Below are positions 1 through 6,179 of a stretch of 21,370 nucleotides of DNA, one piece after another. The notes under the pieces are model-generated. The model saw only the letters and a list, made by a program, of their open reading frames with translations. It was not told the origin of the DNA and did not search any database. Both the position numbers and the translations under genes were made by a program. Numbering within the stretch: position 1 is the stretch's first letter; every line of letters starts with the position of its first letter. The stretch is from an uncultured Collinsella sp. (GTDB lineage: Bacteria; Actinomycetota; Coriobacteriia; Coriobacteriales; Coriobacteriaceae). The DNA lies in contig UQWK01000035.1 of assembly GCA_900544725.1 (NCBI GenBank), positions 1 to 21,370 of the forward strand. The letters run 5' to 3'.

Positions 1-95
1 AGGCCTACCTCGTGTACTATCGTGAGGAGCGGATAAAGAAGTCCCTCGGGTGGCTGAGCCCGATGGAGTACCGCAGGAAGCTTGGATACGCCTAG
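1..95 (+). CDS. IS3-family transposase, C-terminal fragment (runs off the left edge)
   Basis: Frame 3 is open from the window edge to a TAG at 93-95 and reads AYLVYYREERIKKSLGWLSP followed by MEYRRKLGYA. The pattern Y-x-x-Y-Y-x-x-x-R-I-x-x-x-L-x-x-L-S-P-x-E-Y-R is the usual C-terminal end of the DDE integrase domain in IS3/IS150-type OrfB transposases, which cut and join the element ends. Only about 30 residues lie in the window, so whether the element is intact cannot be judged. It points towards the tRNA cluster and ends just before a palindromic repeat arm. Family assignment rests on motif recognition only. Confidence 0.75.
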   Translation, partial: AYLVYYREERIKKSLGWLSPMEYRRKLGYA

Positions 96-118
96 GCGGT
101 CCAGGAAATCGTCCGCAC
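1..118 (+). mobile_element. Right end of an IS3-like insertion sequence (approximate boundary)
   Basis: The transposase stop at 95 is followed by a short stretch, GTCCAGGAAATCGTCCGCAC at about 99-118, of the kind expected for the terminal inverted repeat of an IS3-family element. The left end is outside the window, so the repeat pair and any target duplication cannot be checked. The boundary is a guess to within about 10 bp. Confidence 0.4.
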
Positions 119-122
119 CCCC

Positions 123-160
123 TTTTGCGGCTAATCCAGGAACTATTTCACCGCAACTTA
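123..160 (-). repeat. Half copy of the palindromic repeat found complete at 17313-17383
   Basis: Positions 143-160 are identical to 17366-17383 over 18 nt (the arm ending in CACCGCAACTTA). Nearby 123-132 (TTTTGCGGCT) is the reverse complement of the AGCCGCAAAA box inside the complete element. Read on the minus strand the order is the same as at 17313: arm, short spacer, AGCCGCAAAA. The other outer arm is missing here, exactly where the IS3-like element ends, so the IS may have replaced it. Seen directly; the truncation story is inference. Confidence 0.65.
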
Positions 161-193
161 GAAGGGGATGTGGTGTCCCGGCATGTATATGAA

Positions 194-256
194 AATGGCT
201 CTGGTCCCAAAAGGAATCAGAGCCATTCATCTATCTTATGGAGCGGGCGACGGGAA
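194..256. repeat. Copy 1 of a duplicated unit: hairpin plus tRNA-Gly 3' end
   Basis: A perfect 10-bp hairpin (arms 194-203 and 218-227, AATGGCTCTG and CAGAGCCATT) is followed by 231-256. That stretch is identical over 26 nt to 432-457 at the real tRNA-Gly gene. It includes the encoded CCA, the 3' acceptor strand and part of the T arm. After 256 the two copies diverge completely. This is either the remnant of a second tRNA-Gly gene or a duplicated attachment site left by an integrated element. Confidence 0.7.
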
Positions 257-384
257 GTCCAAGGGTTTGCTTCGCAAACCCTTGTTTCGCTGCGGGCCAT
301 TGGCCCTTGCGTGCTGCGCTGGAAAATGCTCACGCATTTTCTCAGCTTCGCACCCTGCCGGGTTCGATTCCCGTCGCCCGGCTC
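241..384. other. Strongly folded ~145 nt element, cloverleaf-like, function unknown
   Basis: An outer stem pairs 244-256 with 368-380 (13 bp) and continues 241-243 with 382-384 around a bulged G at 381. It encloses three successive hairpins: 261-270 with 274-283 (AAGGGTTTGC, loop TTC); 294-298 with 302-306 (GGGCC, loop ATT); and 322-329 with 334-341 (GAAAATGC, loop TCAC). The last is extended by 318-321 with 343-346 and 315-317 with 350-352. The right end, from about 358, resembles a tRNA T arm plus acceptor strand on the plus strand (GGGTTCGATTCCCGTCGCCC). No convincing ORF is present. It could be a structured RNA, a miniature mobile element or a decayed inverted tRNA duplication. Confidence 0.5.
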
Positions 385-390
385 GCTTAT

Positions 391-427
391 GAAAACGGCT
401 CTGGCACCAAATGGAGCCAAAGCCGTT
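391..427 (-). terminator. Probable terminator of the tRNA-Pro/tRNA-Gly operon (copy 2 of the hairpin unit)
   Basis: Just past the tRNA-Gly CCA on the minus strand is a hairpin with arms 394-400 and 421-427 (AACGGCT/AGCCGTT) and an inner 402-405 with 416-419 pairing, then a short TTTTC run. Compared with copy 1 at 194-227 the stem differs by a matched change (T to C opposite A to G), so pairing is preserved. The U tract is short, so efficiency is uncertain. Confidence 0.5.
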
Positions 428-439
428 AAAACTATCTTA

Positions 440-513
440 TGGAGCGGGCGACGGGAATCGAACCCGCGTCATCAGCTTGGAAGGCTGGGGTTCTACCATT
501 GAACTACGCCCGC
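440..513 (-). tRNA. tRNA-Gly(TCC)
   Basis: On the minus strand a 7-bp acceptor stem (GCGGGCG/CGCCCGC), D arm, anticodon arm, T arm with GGTTCGATTCC and an encoded CCA (440-442) fold into a standard cloverleaf of 74 nt. The anticodon loop is CTTCCAA, with anticodon TCC at 479-481, which reads GGA/GGG glycine codons. The discriminator is U. It lies 6 nt after tRNA-Pro and is probably cotranscribed with it. Its 3' end is duplicated at 239-256. Confidence 0.96.
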
Positions 514-519
514 AAGATA

Positions 520-596
520 TGGTCGGGACGACAGGATTTGAACCTGCGACATCCTGCTCCCAAAGCAGGCGCGCTACCAAACTGCGCCACGTCCCG
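520..596 (-). tRNA. tRNA-Pro(TGG)
   Basis: A 77-nt cloverleaf on the minus strand: acceptor CGGGACG/CGTCCCG, D arm with GCGCAGTTTGGTAGCGC, anticodon stem CCTGC/GCAGG around loop TTTGGGA, T arm with GGTTCAAATCC, discriminator A and encoded CCA (520-522). The anticodon TGG is at 560-562. It is the first gene of a two-tRNA unit with tRNA-Gly. Confidence 0.96.
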
Positions 597-647
597 AAGG
601 TGTTGAGCAGCTAAGGTCTAAACCTTGCGTGTCCCAAAGCGAAGGAA

Positions 648-676
648 ATTATAGGGGAGACTCCCCGCCTGTGCAA
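648..676 (-). promoter_or_regulatory. Candidate promoter of the tRNA-Pro/tRNA-Gly unit
   Basis: On the minus strand a perfect TATAAT (648-653) lies 17 nt after TTGCAC (671-676), about 50 nt upstream of tRNA-Pro. The spacer contains a GGGGA-GTC-TCCCC hairpin (656-668), which may also act as a weak end signal for brnQ. The -35 match is only partial. Confidence 0.5.
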
Positions 677-687
677 GCGGCGATGTT

Positions 688-2046
688 CTAGCTCCTCGAA
701 TGTGCGACAAACCGGCTGTGGAGCAGACCAATCACAAACGCCACCACGGCGAACGGCGCCCACGCGGCTCCAATGTCTGCCAGCGGCAACGCATCGAACG
801 GCAGCCACGCGCCAGCAAAGAACGCATCGCGGACCGAAGTGATTACGCTCTGCACCGCGACAACGCCGCCGACCCAAACCCACACCTGCGGATGCGCATC
901 GCAAAAACCATGCACCAGGCCCATAAGCACCAGCACGATGGCGACGGGATACAGAGCGTTGAGCATGGGCACCGAGAACATGAGGATCACGTCGAGGCCA
1001 ACGTTGGAGAGCACGCACGAAAACGCCGCGAACACAAAGGCGAGAATCGCAAAGGGACGGCGCATAGCCTCCTCGGAAACCTCCGCTCCCCCTTTAACCA
1101 CATACGTCTCGCAGAAGTAACGCGAGCAGCAGCTGATGAGGCCGATGCACACGTTCATGCAGGCGAGGAAAAAGATTGCAAAGACCACGACCGTGCCGAC
1201 AAGGCCAAAGTGCATGGAGGCAGAGCGGGCGAGGATGGCGGCGCCGTTAGTGGCATCGGGCATGACCGTGCCGAGCTGCATGCCGGCAAGCGCCAGGCCG
1301 CAGTAGATGACGGCCATGAGCACACCGGCGATCACACCGGAGCGCGAAATCTCGAAGGCCACGCGCTTGTCATCGGTAACACCCAACTCGTGGATGGTCT
1401 CGGCAATGATGATGCCGAAGGCGAGCGACGCGAGCAGGTCCATGGTCTGATAGCCGGTCAGGAAGCCCTGCACGGCGGCGCCCGCATCGTAGGGAGCCTG
1501 AGGCGCGGCAGCCGGTCCCAGTGGCGAGATCACGGCAGCACCCACGACCAGCACGATGAGCGCAATGAGCGCGGGGCCCGTAATGCGACCGAGTACGCGT
1601 GTGATGACACCCGGGCGCAGCGTGAGCGCAAACGCGACCACGAAGAACCCGATGGCAAAGACCAGGCGAGCCGTGCCGAGCGAGACGCCCTCGGGCAGCA
1701 GCGGCACCAGCATCTCGAAGGCCGTGGAGCTCGTGCGCGGAATGGCCAGGCACGGGCCGATGGCCAGATACACCGCCGCGACAAAGAACTCACCAAACTT
1801 GGGGTGCACGCGGCCGGCAAGCTCGCGCGCCGTTCCGGCAAGCGCCACGGCGATAAAACCCATGACGGGCAGGCCGATGGCGGCAATCAGAAAGCCGAGC
1901 ATGGCGACCGGCGTGGCAGAACCTGCCTGCAGCGCCAGCAGCGGCGGAATAATGAGGTTGCCGGCGCCAAAGAGCATCGAGAACAGGGCGATGCCGACGG
2001 TGACGACATGGTCGGGGCGCAGGCCGCGCGGGGCGGATGAAGCCAT
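688..2046 (-). CDS. brnQ: Branched-chain amino acid:cation symporter (LIVCS family)
   Basis: A 452-residue, almost entirely hydrophobic protein with about 12 predicted membrane segments, the usual size and shape of BrnQ carriers that import leucine, isoleucine and valine with Na+ or H+. The N-terminal motif LFSMLFGAGNLIIPP and the later IGPCLAIPRTSSTAFEM are characteristic of the family. The ATG at 2046 is chosen because AGGTGG lies just upstream and the family motif follows about 20 residues in; in-frame extensions upstream give a non-membrane, atypical sequence. A strong terminator ends only 20 nt before the start codon, so expression must come from read-through or a promoter overlapping that hairpin. 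Confidence 0.93.
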   Translation of the reverse strand: MASSAPRGLRPDHVVTVGIALFSMLFGAGNLIIPPLLALQAGSATPVAMLGFLIAAIGLPVMGFIAVALAGTARELAGRVHPKFGEFFVAAVYLAIGPCLAIPRTSSTAFEMLVPLLPEGVSLGTARLVFAIGFFVVAFALTLRPGVITRVLGRITGPALIALIVLVVGAAVISPLGPAAAPQAPYDAGAAVQGFLTGYQTMDLLASLAFGIIIAETIHELGVTDDKRVAFEISRSGVIAGVLMAVIYCGLALAGMQLGTVMPDATNGAAILARSASMHFGLVGTVVVFAIFFLACMNVCIGLISCCSRYFCETYVVKGGAEVSEEAMRRPFAILAFVFAAFSCVLSNVGLDVILMFSVPMLNALYPVAIVLVLMGLVHGFCDAHPQVWVWVGGVVAVQSVITSVRDAFFAGAWLPFDALPLADIGAAWAPFAVVAFVIGLLHSRFVAHSRS

Positions 2047-2065
2047 GGGACCACCTTTCGGGTCG

Positions 2066-2100
2066 AAACAAAAACGGGACGGGCAAAAACACCCGTCCCG
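2066..2100 (-). terminator. Intrinsic terminator of the selenium module
   Basis: Perfect 9-bp stem (CGGGACGGG at 2075-2083, CCCGTCCCG at 2092-2100) followed on the minus strand by TTTTTGTTT. It starts 24 nt after the desulfurase-like gene stop and ends about 20 nt before the brnQ ATG. Confidence 0.85.
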
Positions 2101-2123
2101 CAAGTATAAACGGTCTAGCAGCT

Positions 2124-3263
2124 TTAGCAGGCTAAATCGCACAGAGTATCGATAGCCGTGTCGACTTCTTCGGTCGTGTTGAAATACCCAAACGAGAAAC
2201 GGACAACGCCCTGGCGCTCGGTCCCCAGCGCACAGTGCATGAGCGGGGCGCAATGGGCACCGGGCCGCGTCGCAATCCCCCACCCTTGCATGAGCGCGTC
2301 CGAGACCTCGGCAGAGTCGATATCACCCACGTTGAGCGACACAATCGCAGAGCGCGCCGGCTGGTCAAAGGCGCCGTAGAGCTTAATCCCCGGAATCTCG
2401 CGCACACCGGCAAGGAAGCGATCGGCGAGCGCACGCTCGTGGGCAGCAATCGCCTCGACCCCACCCTGAGCCTCGATAAAGTCGAGGCCGGCAGAAAGGC
2501 CCGCGATGCCGTGACCGTTGAGTGTACCCGCCTCAAGGCGCGTGGGCCACTCAAGCGGCTGCAGCGCATCGAAGCTGCGCACGCCCGTGCCGCCCATGGC
2601 CCACGGCGCCACGTCAATGCCCTCTGCCACGGCCAGGCCGCCGGTCCCCTGCGGGCCCATCAATCCCTTGTGGCCGGTAAAGCACACAATGTCGAGCCCC
2701 ATGGCCTGCATTTCGATATGCGCCGTGCCGGCAGACTGCGAGGCATCGACGATCACAAGCGCGCCGGCCGCGTGGGCCATGGCGGCCACGCGCGCAATGT
2801 CGACCGAGTTGCCGGTCACATTGGAGGCGTGCGTCACCACCACGACGCGCGTGCCCGGCGTGACCAGCTGCTCGAGCTCGTCGTAGTCGAGCACGCCGTT
2901 CGCGTCGCAGCCCGCATGCTCAACGGTCACGCCCTGCTCTACCGCCAGGCGGTTGAGCGGACGCAGCACAGAGTTGTGCTCGAGCACCGTCGTGACCACA
3001 CGGTCGCCGGGGCGCACCACGCCATTGATGACGGTGTTGAGCGCCGCGGTGGAGTTGGGCGTAAAACAAACATGGTCCGCCCTCGGGCAACCAAAAAGGC
3101 GCGCGAGCTTGGCACGACAAGCGTGAATCGTACGAGCGGCATCGAGGGCACCCGACGTGGCGCCGCGCCCGGCATTGCCGAGCGAGCACATCGCCTGCGT
3201 CACGGCATCGATGACCGCCTGCGGCTTGTGCATGGTCGTCGCCGCGTTATCCAGGTAGATCAT
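2124..3263 (-). CDS. Class V aminotransferase, cysteine desulfurase-like (EF2568 type)
   Basis: A 379-residue PLP enzyme of the NifS/SufS fold. It opens with IYLDNAATT, has the PLP-binding lysine in FTGHKGLMGPQGTGG (Lys199) and a candidate persulfide/selenide-forming cysteine in RPGAHCAPL (Cys338). Family members remove sulfur from cysteine or selenium from selenocysteine. The Csd subgroup with this Cys context is known beside DUF3343 and selD in selenium-dependent molybdenum hydroxylase loci, for example in Enterococcus faecalis. The ATG at 3263 has GGGAGG upstream and overlaps the preceding stop in an ATGA, so translation is probably coupled. Context suggests selenium delivery rather than Fe-S assembly; substrate preference cannot be read from sequence. 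Confidence 0.88.
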   Translation of the reverse strand: MIYLDNAATTMHKPQAVIDAVTQAMCSLGNAGRGATSGALDAARTIHACRAKLARLFGCPRADHVCFTPNSTAALNTVINGVVRPGDRVVTTVLEHNSVLRPLNRLAVEQGVTVEHAGCDANGVLDYDELEQLVTPGTRVVVVTHASNVTGNSVDIARVAAMAHAAGALVIVDASQSAGTAHIEMQAMGLDIVCFTGHKGLMGPQGTGGLAVAEGIDVAPWAMGGTGVRSFDALQPLEWPTRLEAGTLNGHGIAGLSAGLDFIEAQGGVEAIAAHERALADRFLAGVREIPGIKLYGAFDQPARSAIVSLNVGDIDSAEVSDALMQGWGIATRPGAHCAPLMHCALGTERQGVVRFSFGYFNTTEEVDTAIDTLCDLAC

Positions 3264-3511
3264 CGCACGACCTCCCACATGTCAATCACCGTAAAGCCCT
3301 CGGTGGGAACGCCCGCCGCGGCGAGTTCGCCGCACAGCAGTTCCTCATCGGCAGGCAACGCCTTCCACGCCAAACCGCAGCCGGCAGCGACCTCCCCGGG
3401 CACGGGAATCGTTCGCCCGGGAAGGCCGCGCTCGATGCACAGGGACTCGCAGCCCATGGCGGCCGCCGTGGTGGGAAACGTGATGACAAGCGCCGGACGC
3501 TTCTCCCTCAT
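3260..3511 (-). CDS. DUF3343 putative Se/S carrier-like protein
   Basis: A small 83-residue cytosolic protein: an N-terminal beta strand ALVITFPTTAAAM, then the motif PVPGEVAAGCGLAW with Cys45, the pattern of DUF3343 (also named Se/S carrier-like). The family is thought to shuttle sulfur or selenium, but no reaction has been assigned that I can cite. The ATG at 3511 has GGAG at normal spacing; longer in-frame starts would run back into yedF. It lies 19 nt after yedF and overlaps the desulfurase-like gene by 4 nt, so it is inside the selenium operon. Confidence 0.85.
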   Translation of the reverse strand: MREKRPALVITFPTTAAAMGCESLCIERGLPGRTIPVPGEVAAGCGLAWKALPADEELLCGELAAAGVPTEGFTVIDMWEVVR

Positions 3512-3530
3512 GGCAACTCCAACCAATACG

Positions 3531-4157
3531 CTACGGGCGCACAACGCGCACGGCCTGCTCCATCTTCTCCACGATCACGTACATGTTAGTGACCTCGCCC
3601 ACCGCAAGCTGGTCTTTAATGCCATAGTGGTCCAGGCAGGTACCGCAGGTGAGAATCTCGACACCCTGCTCGGCCAGGCCCTTCAGGTCGTCGAGCACCG
3701 GAGAGCCCTCTACGGTGAGCTTGGCACCGCCGTTGTAGAACAGCATGGTCGCGGGCAGCTCCTCCTGCTGCGTCACGGCGAAGATAAAGGCCTTCATGAG
3801 CTTGTGGCCCAGCTCGTCGTCGCCGCGGCCCATGCAGTCGGTGTAGACGGAAATGACGAGTTTGCCCTTGCCGGCGCTGGCGTCGCAGAAAGCGGCACCG
3901 TCCTGCTCGGGGTCCGCAACGGCCACGGCACCGGCGGTCACAACAGTCACGTGCCACTCGACGTCCGAGACCTTCTCGACCGAGGCCGTGCAGCCCTTCT
4001 CCTGCGCCATCTTGGAGATGTTCTTGACAGCGGTCTCGTTATCGACCGAGGTCACGACGGCGCCCTCGCCATCGAGCTGCTTCAGGGCTTTGAGCGTCTT
4101 GACGACGGGCAGCGGGCAGGCATCACCCATGGCATTGACTTCAATTTTGGTAGACAT
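3531..4157 (-). CDS. yedF: YedF-type sulfurtransferase-like selenium metabolism protein
   Basis: 208 residues with two domains. Residues 1-75 are TusA-like, with the hallmark CPLPVVKT (Cys14 is the likely persulfide/selenide-carrying residue). Residues about 98-208 are DsrE-like, with Cys108 and the pair CGTC at 171-174. This two-domain architecture is the selenium-associated YedF family, linked to selenium use by phylogenetic co-occurrence. The ATG at 4157 follows AAAGGAA. It sits between selD (57 nt gap) and the DUF3343 gene (19 nt). A role in carrying reduced selenium to SelD or to a labile selenium cofactor is inference. Confidence 0.9.
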   Translation of the reverse strand: MSTKIEVNAMGDACPLPVVKTLKALKQLDGEGAVVTSVDNETAVKNISKMAQEKGCTASVEKVSDVEWHVTVVTAGAVAVADPEQDGAAFCDASAGKGKLVISVYTDCMGRGDDELGHKLMKAFIFAVTQQEELPATMLFYNGGAKLTVEGSPVLDDLKGLAEQGVEILTCGTCLDHYGIKDQLAVGEVTNMYVIVEKMEQAVRVVRP

Positions 4158-4214
4158 AGCTTTTCCTTTCGAATAAATCGTTTTAGAACGGTGCATAGTT
4201 CAATAAACGTGTCG

Positions 4215-5264
4215 TTAACGGACAACGTGGACAGCAGGACCGCCCGGAACCGGCTCGCACACGCGACCGACAACGGCGGCGATACGCCCCTCGGCATCCA
4301 GACGGCGCGCAAGCTCATCCACATCCGCCGCGGGCGCCGCAATAAGCAAACCGCCTGAAGTCTGTGGATCGTACAGCGCATCCAACATGCCCGGCTCAAG
4401 GTCCTCGTCGGCCGTCACGCGCGGGCCAAAGAAGTCCTGGTTGCGGTAGGAGCCAGCGGGGATAATGCCCAGACGCGCCATGTCGAGCACCTGGTCAAAG
4501 AGCGGCACCGCCCCCGACGCAAGCTCAATCTGCGCGCCCGAGCCCTCGGCCATCTCGCACGCATGCCCGATCAGGCCAAAGCCCGTAATGTCGGTGCAGC
4601 CGTGAAGTTCGAGCCCCTCGGTCAGACGAATCGGCGCCTCGTTGAGGGTGCGCATCGAGTCAAACATGGCTGTGGCCTCGTCCTGCTCGATGAGCTCGCC
4701 CTTAATGGCCGTGGTGATGATGCCCGAGCCGATCGCCTTGGTCAGCAACAGGACGTCGCCCACGCGCGCGCCGCTATTGGCAAGCATACGATCGAGCGCG
4801 ACAAAGCCGCTCACGGACAGGCCGTACTTGGGCTCGTCGTCGTTGATGGTGTGGCCGCCCGCGATGGAGCAACCCGCCTCGACGCACTTGTCGGCGCCGC
4901 CCGCCAGAATCTGACCTGCGACCTCGACGCCCAGGCAACTGGGAATGCACAGCAGGTTCATGGCATGGCTCGGCCGCCCGCCCATGGCGTAGATGTCCGA
5001 CAGCGAGTTGGCCGCGGCGATCTGGCCAAACAGAAACGGGTCGTCGACCATCGGTGGGAAGAAGTCGACGGACTGCACGAGTCCCAGGTTCTCCCCTACG
5101 CGGAAGACACTCGCATCGTCGGAGGTATCGAACCCCACGAGCAGGTTGTCGTTATGCACATTGGGTAAGTCGCCCAGGACCTGGGCGAGGGCTCCAGGAG
5201 CCAACTTAGCGGCTCAACCGCTCGCGGCAGTCATAGACGTGAGCTTAATCTGATCGTCAGCCAT
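4215..5264 (-). CDS. selD: Selenide, water dikinase, itself a selenoprotein (in-frame UGA at codon 17)
   Basis: SelD makes selenophosphate from selenide and ATP. The ATG at 5264 follows GGAGG and reads MADDQIKLTSMTAASG, then TGA (5214-5216), then AAKLAPGAL. With TGA read as selenocysteine the protein is 349 residues. The Sec falls at residue 17 and a lysine at 20, the same positions as the essential Cys17 and Lys20 of E. coli SelD. The remainder (DDASVF, QSVDFFPP, GGRPSHAMNLL, AGGHTI, TGFGLIGHACEM, DPQTSGGLL) is a complete AIRS/PurM-fold kinase. A reading that starts after the UGA, at TTG 5204, would lose the catalytic residue. The organism must therefore also encode SelA, SelB and tRNA-Sec outside this window. 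Confidence 0.95.
5172..5216 (-). promoter_or_regulatory. Sec UGA codon of selD and candidate bacterial SECIS hairpins
   Basis: The UGA is at 5214-5216. Downstream in the mRNA are two hairpins: GGCUC-CUG-GAGCC (5190-5202) and GCCCAG-GUC-CUGGGC (5172-5186, 6 bp, loop GUC). Bacterial SECIS elements lie inside the coding sequence a short distance after the UGA and expose G/U in the apical loop for SelB. The first hairpin has the spacing of the E. coli fdhF element; the second has the better GU loop. Which one is used cannot be decided here. Confidence 0.6.
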
Positions 5265-5299
5265 CGATACCTCCTCTCTTCGGTCAATCATTTTCTCCC

Positions 5300-5305
5300 A
5301 GTATA
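5300..5305 (-). promoter_or_regulatory. Possible -10 box for selD
   Basis: TATACT on the minus strand in the 70-nt gap between the activator gene and selD, about 36 nt before the ATG. No good -35 is visible at 16-18 nt. It may allow the selenium genes to be transcribed separately from the DCCP genes. Confidence 0.25.
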
Positions 5306-5334
5306 CGCATGAATGCGAGCCTACGGCGGATGCA

Positions 5335-6099
5335 TTAATTGAGCGCCTGTGCGCGAATCGCCGCGCCGATCGCTCCGGCAAAGCGAGCCTGGGGCGAGGT
5401 GGTCACCGGCGACCCCAGTAGCTCGCCCAACCGCTCCACCACGAAGGCGTTCTCGCACAGGCCACCGGTCAGGTAGTACGGGGCGCCCGCGGCCTGCCCG
5501 GCCATGGTCGCCACGCGCGACACGACACTCTCGATCACGCCACGCGCAATGTTCTCGCGCGGCTCACCGCGACCGATCAGGCTGATGACCTCGCTTTCGG
5601 CAAACACCGTGCACATGCTGCTGATCTTGGTAGGCTCGCCGGAACGCGCCAGGTCGGCCATCTGCTGCTGGGAAATGCCCAGGCGGTCGGCCATAATCTC
5701 CAAAAAGCGCCCCGTGCCGGCGGCGCACTTGTCGTTCATGGCAAACTTGGCCACGCGGCCACTTTTAAGCTGAATGACCTTGGTGTCCTGACCGCCCACG
5801 TCGATCACGGTGCCGTGGTCGCCAAACAGGCGCACGGCGCCGGTGCCGTGGCAGGTGATCTCGGTCACGACCTTGTGCGCATAGGGCACGGCGACACGGC
5901 CGTAGCCGGTCGCGATCACGCGCGCATCGTCGCCCGTCACGTCATAGCCGGCCGCTGCCAGTGCCTCGCGCAGCCGCTCGGAAGCATCGACCGAGGAGAA
6001 CCCGGTTGGCTGAACGCACGTCAAGACCACCGAACCCTCCCCGTCGACCACAGCAGCCTTAGCCGCCGTAGACCCGATATCGATCCCGATCCCCATCAT
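5335..6099 (-). CDS. 2-hydroxyacyl-CoA dehydratase/DCCP activator ATPase (HgdC/YjiL type)
   Basis: 254 residues of the ASKHA (BadF/HgdC) ATPase family: phosphate-1 motif GIGIDIGSTAAKAAVV at the N-terminus, phosphate-2 DVGGQDTKVI (about 100-109), and adenosine motif YYLTGGLCEN (about 208-217). The two cysteines that hold a single [4Fe-4S] cluster between the subunits of the homodimer are in NDKCAAGTGRF (Cys125) and SSMCTVFAESEV (Cys163). Such proteins use ATP hydrolysis to push one low-potential electron into a partner protein. The full length matches YjiL. The ATG at 6099 follows GGGAGA. It is the third gene after the two DCCP-like proteins and precedes selD by 70 nt. Confidence 0.92.
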   Translation of the reverse strand: MMGIGIDIGSTAAKAAVVDGEGSVVLTCVQPTGFSSVDASERLREALAAAGYDVTGDDARVIATGYGRVAVPYAHKVVTEITCHGTGAVRLFGDHGTVIDVGGQDTKVIQLKSGRVAKFAMNDKCAAGTGRFLEIMADRLGISQQQMADLARSGEPTKISSMCTVFAESEVISLIGRGEPRENIARGVIESVVSRVATMAGQAAGAPYYLTGGLCENAFVVERLGELLGSPVTTSPQARFAGAIGAAIRAQALN

Positions 6100-6179
6100 G
6101 GCTCTCTCCCAATCTAAACATCAAAGGTAGCGGCGCGTTCAGGCGCCTTAGCTCTAGGTTTCTCAGGTGCCTGAGGAAG

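Noticed and set aside
358..384. A plus-strand tRNA gene ending at about 381
   Set aside because: Only the T arm and 3' acceptor strand resemble a tRNA. There is no D arm, anticodon arm or matching 5' acceptor, and no CCA.
50..502. A 150-codon plus-strand frame across the tRNA-Gly region
   Set aside because: It runs through the folded element and antisense to tRNA-Gly. It has no ribosome site and no recognisable protein character.
2235..4358. A 707-codon open frame on the plus strand across the desulfurase-like, DUF3343 and yedF genes
   Set aside because: It is antisense to three well-supported genes in GC-rich DNA, is His/Arg/Gly-rich with no domain, and has no ribosome site. Long antisense frames of the same kind over brnQ (700-2040), modC/modB (9396-10859), the DCCP gene (7282-8871) and the MFS gene (18776-20209) were rejected for the same reason.
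4215..5204. selD starting at TTG 5204
   Set aside because: It lacks a ribosome site and would remove the catalytic Sec17/Lys20 segment. The ATG at 5264 with UGA read as Sec gives a complete family match.
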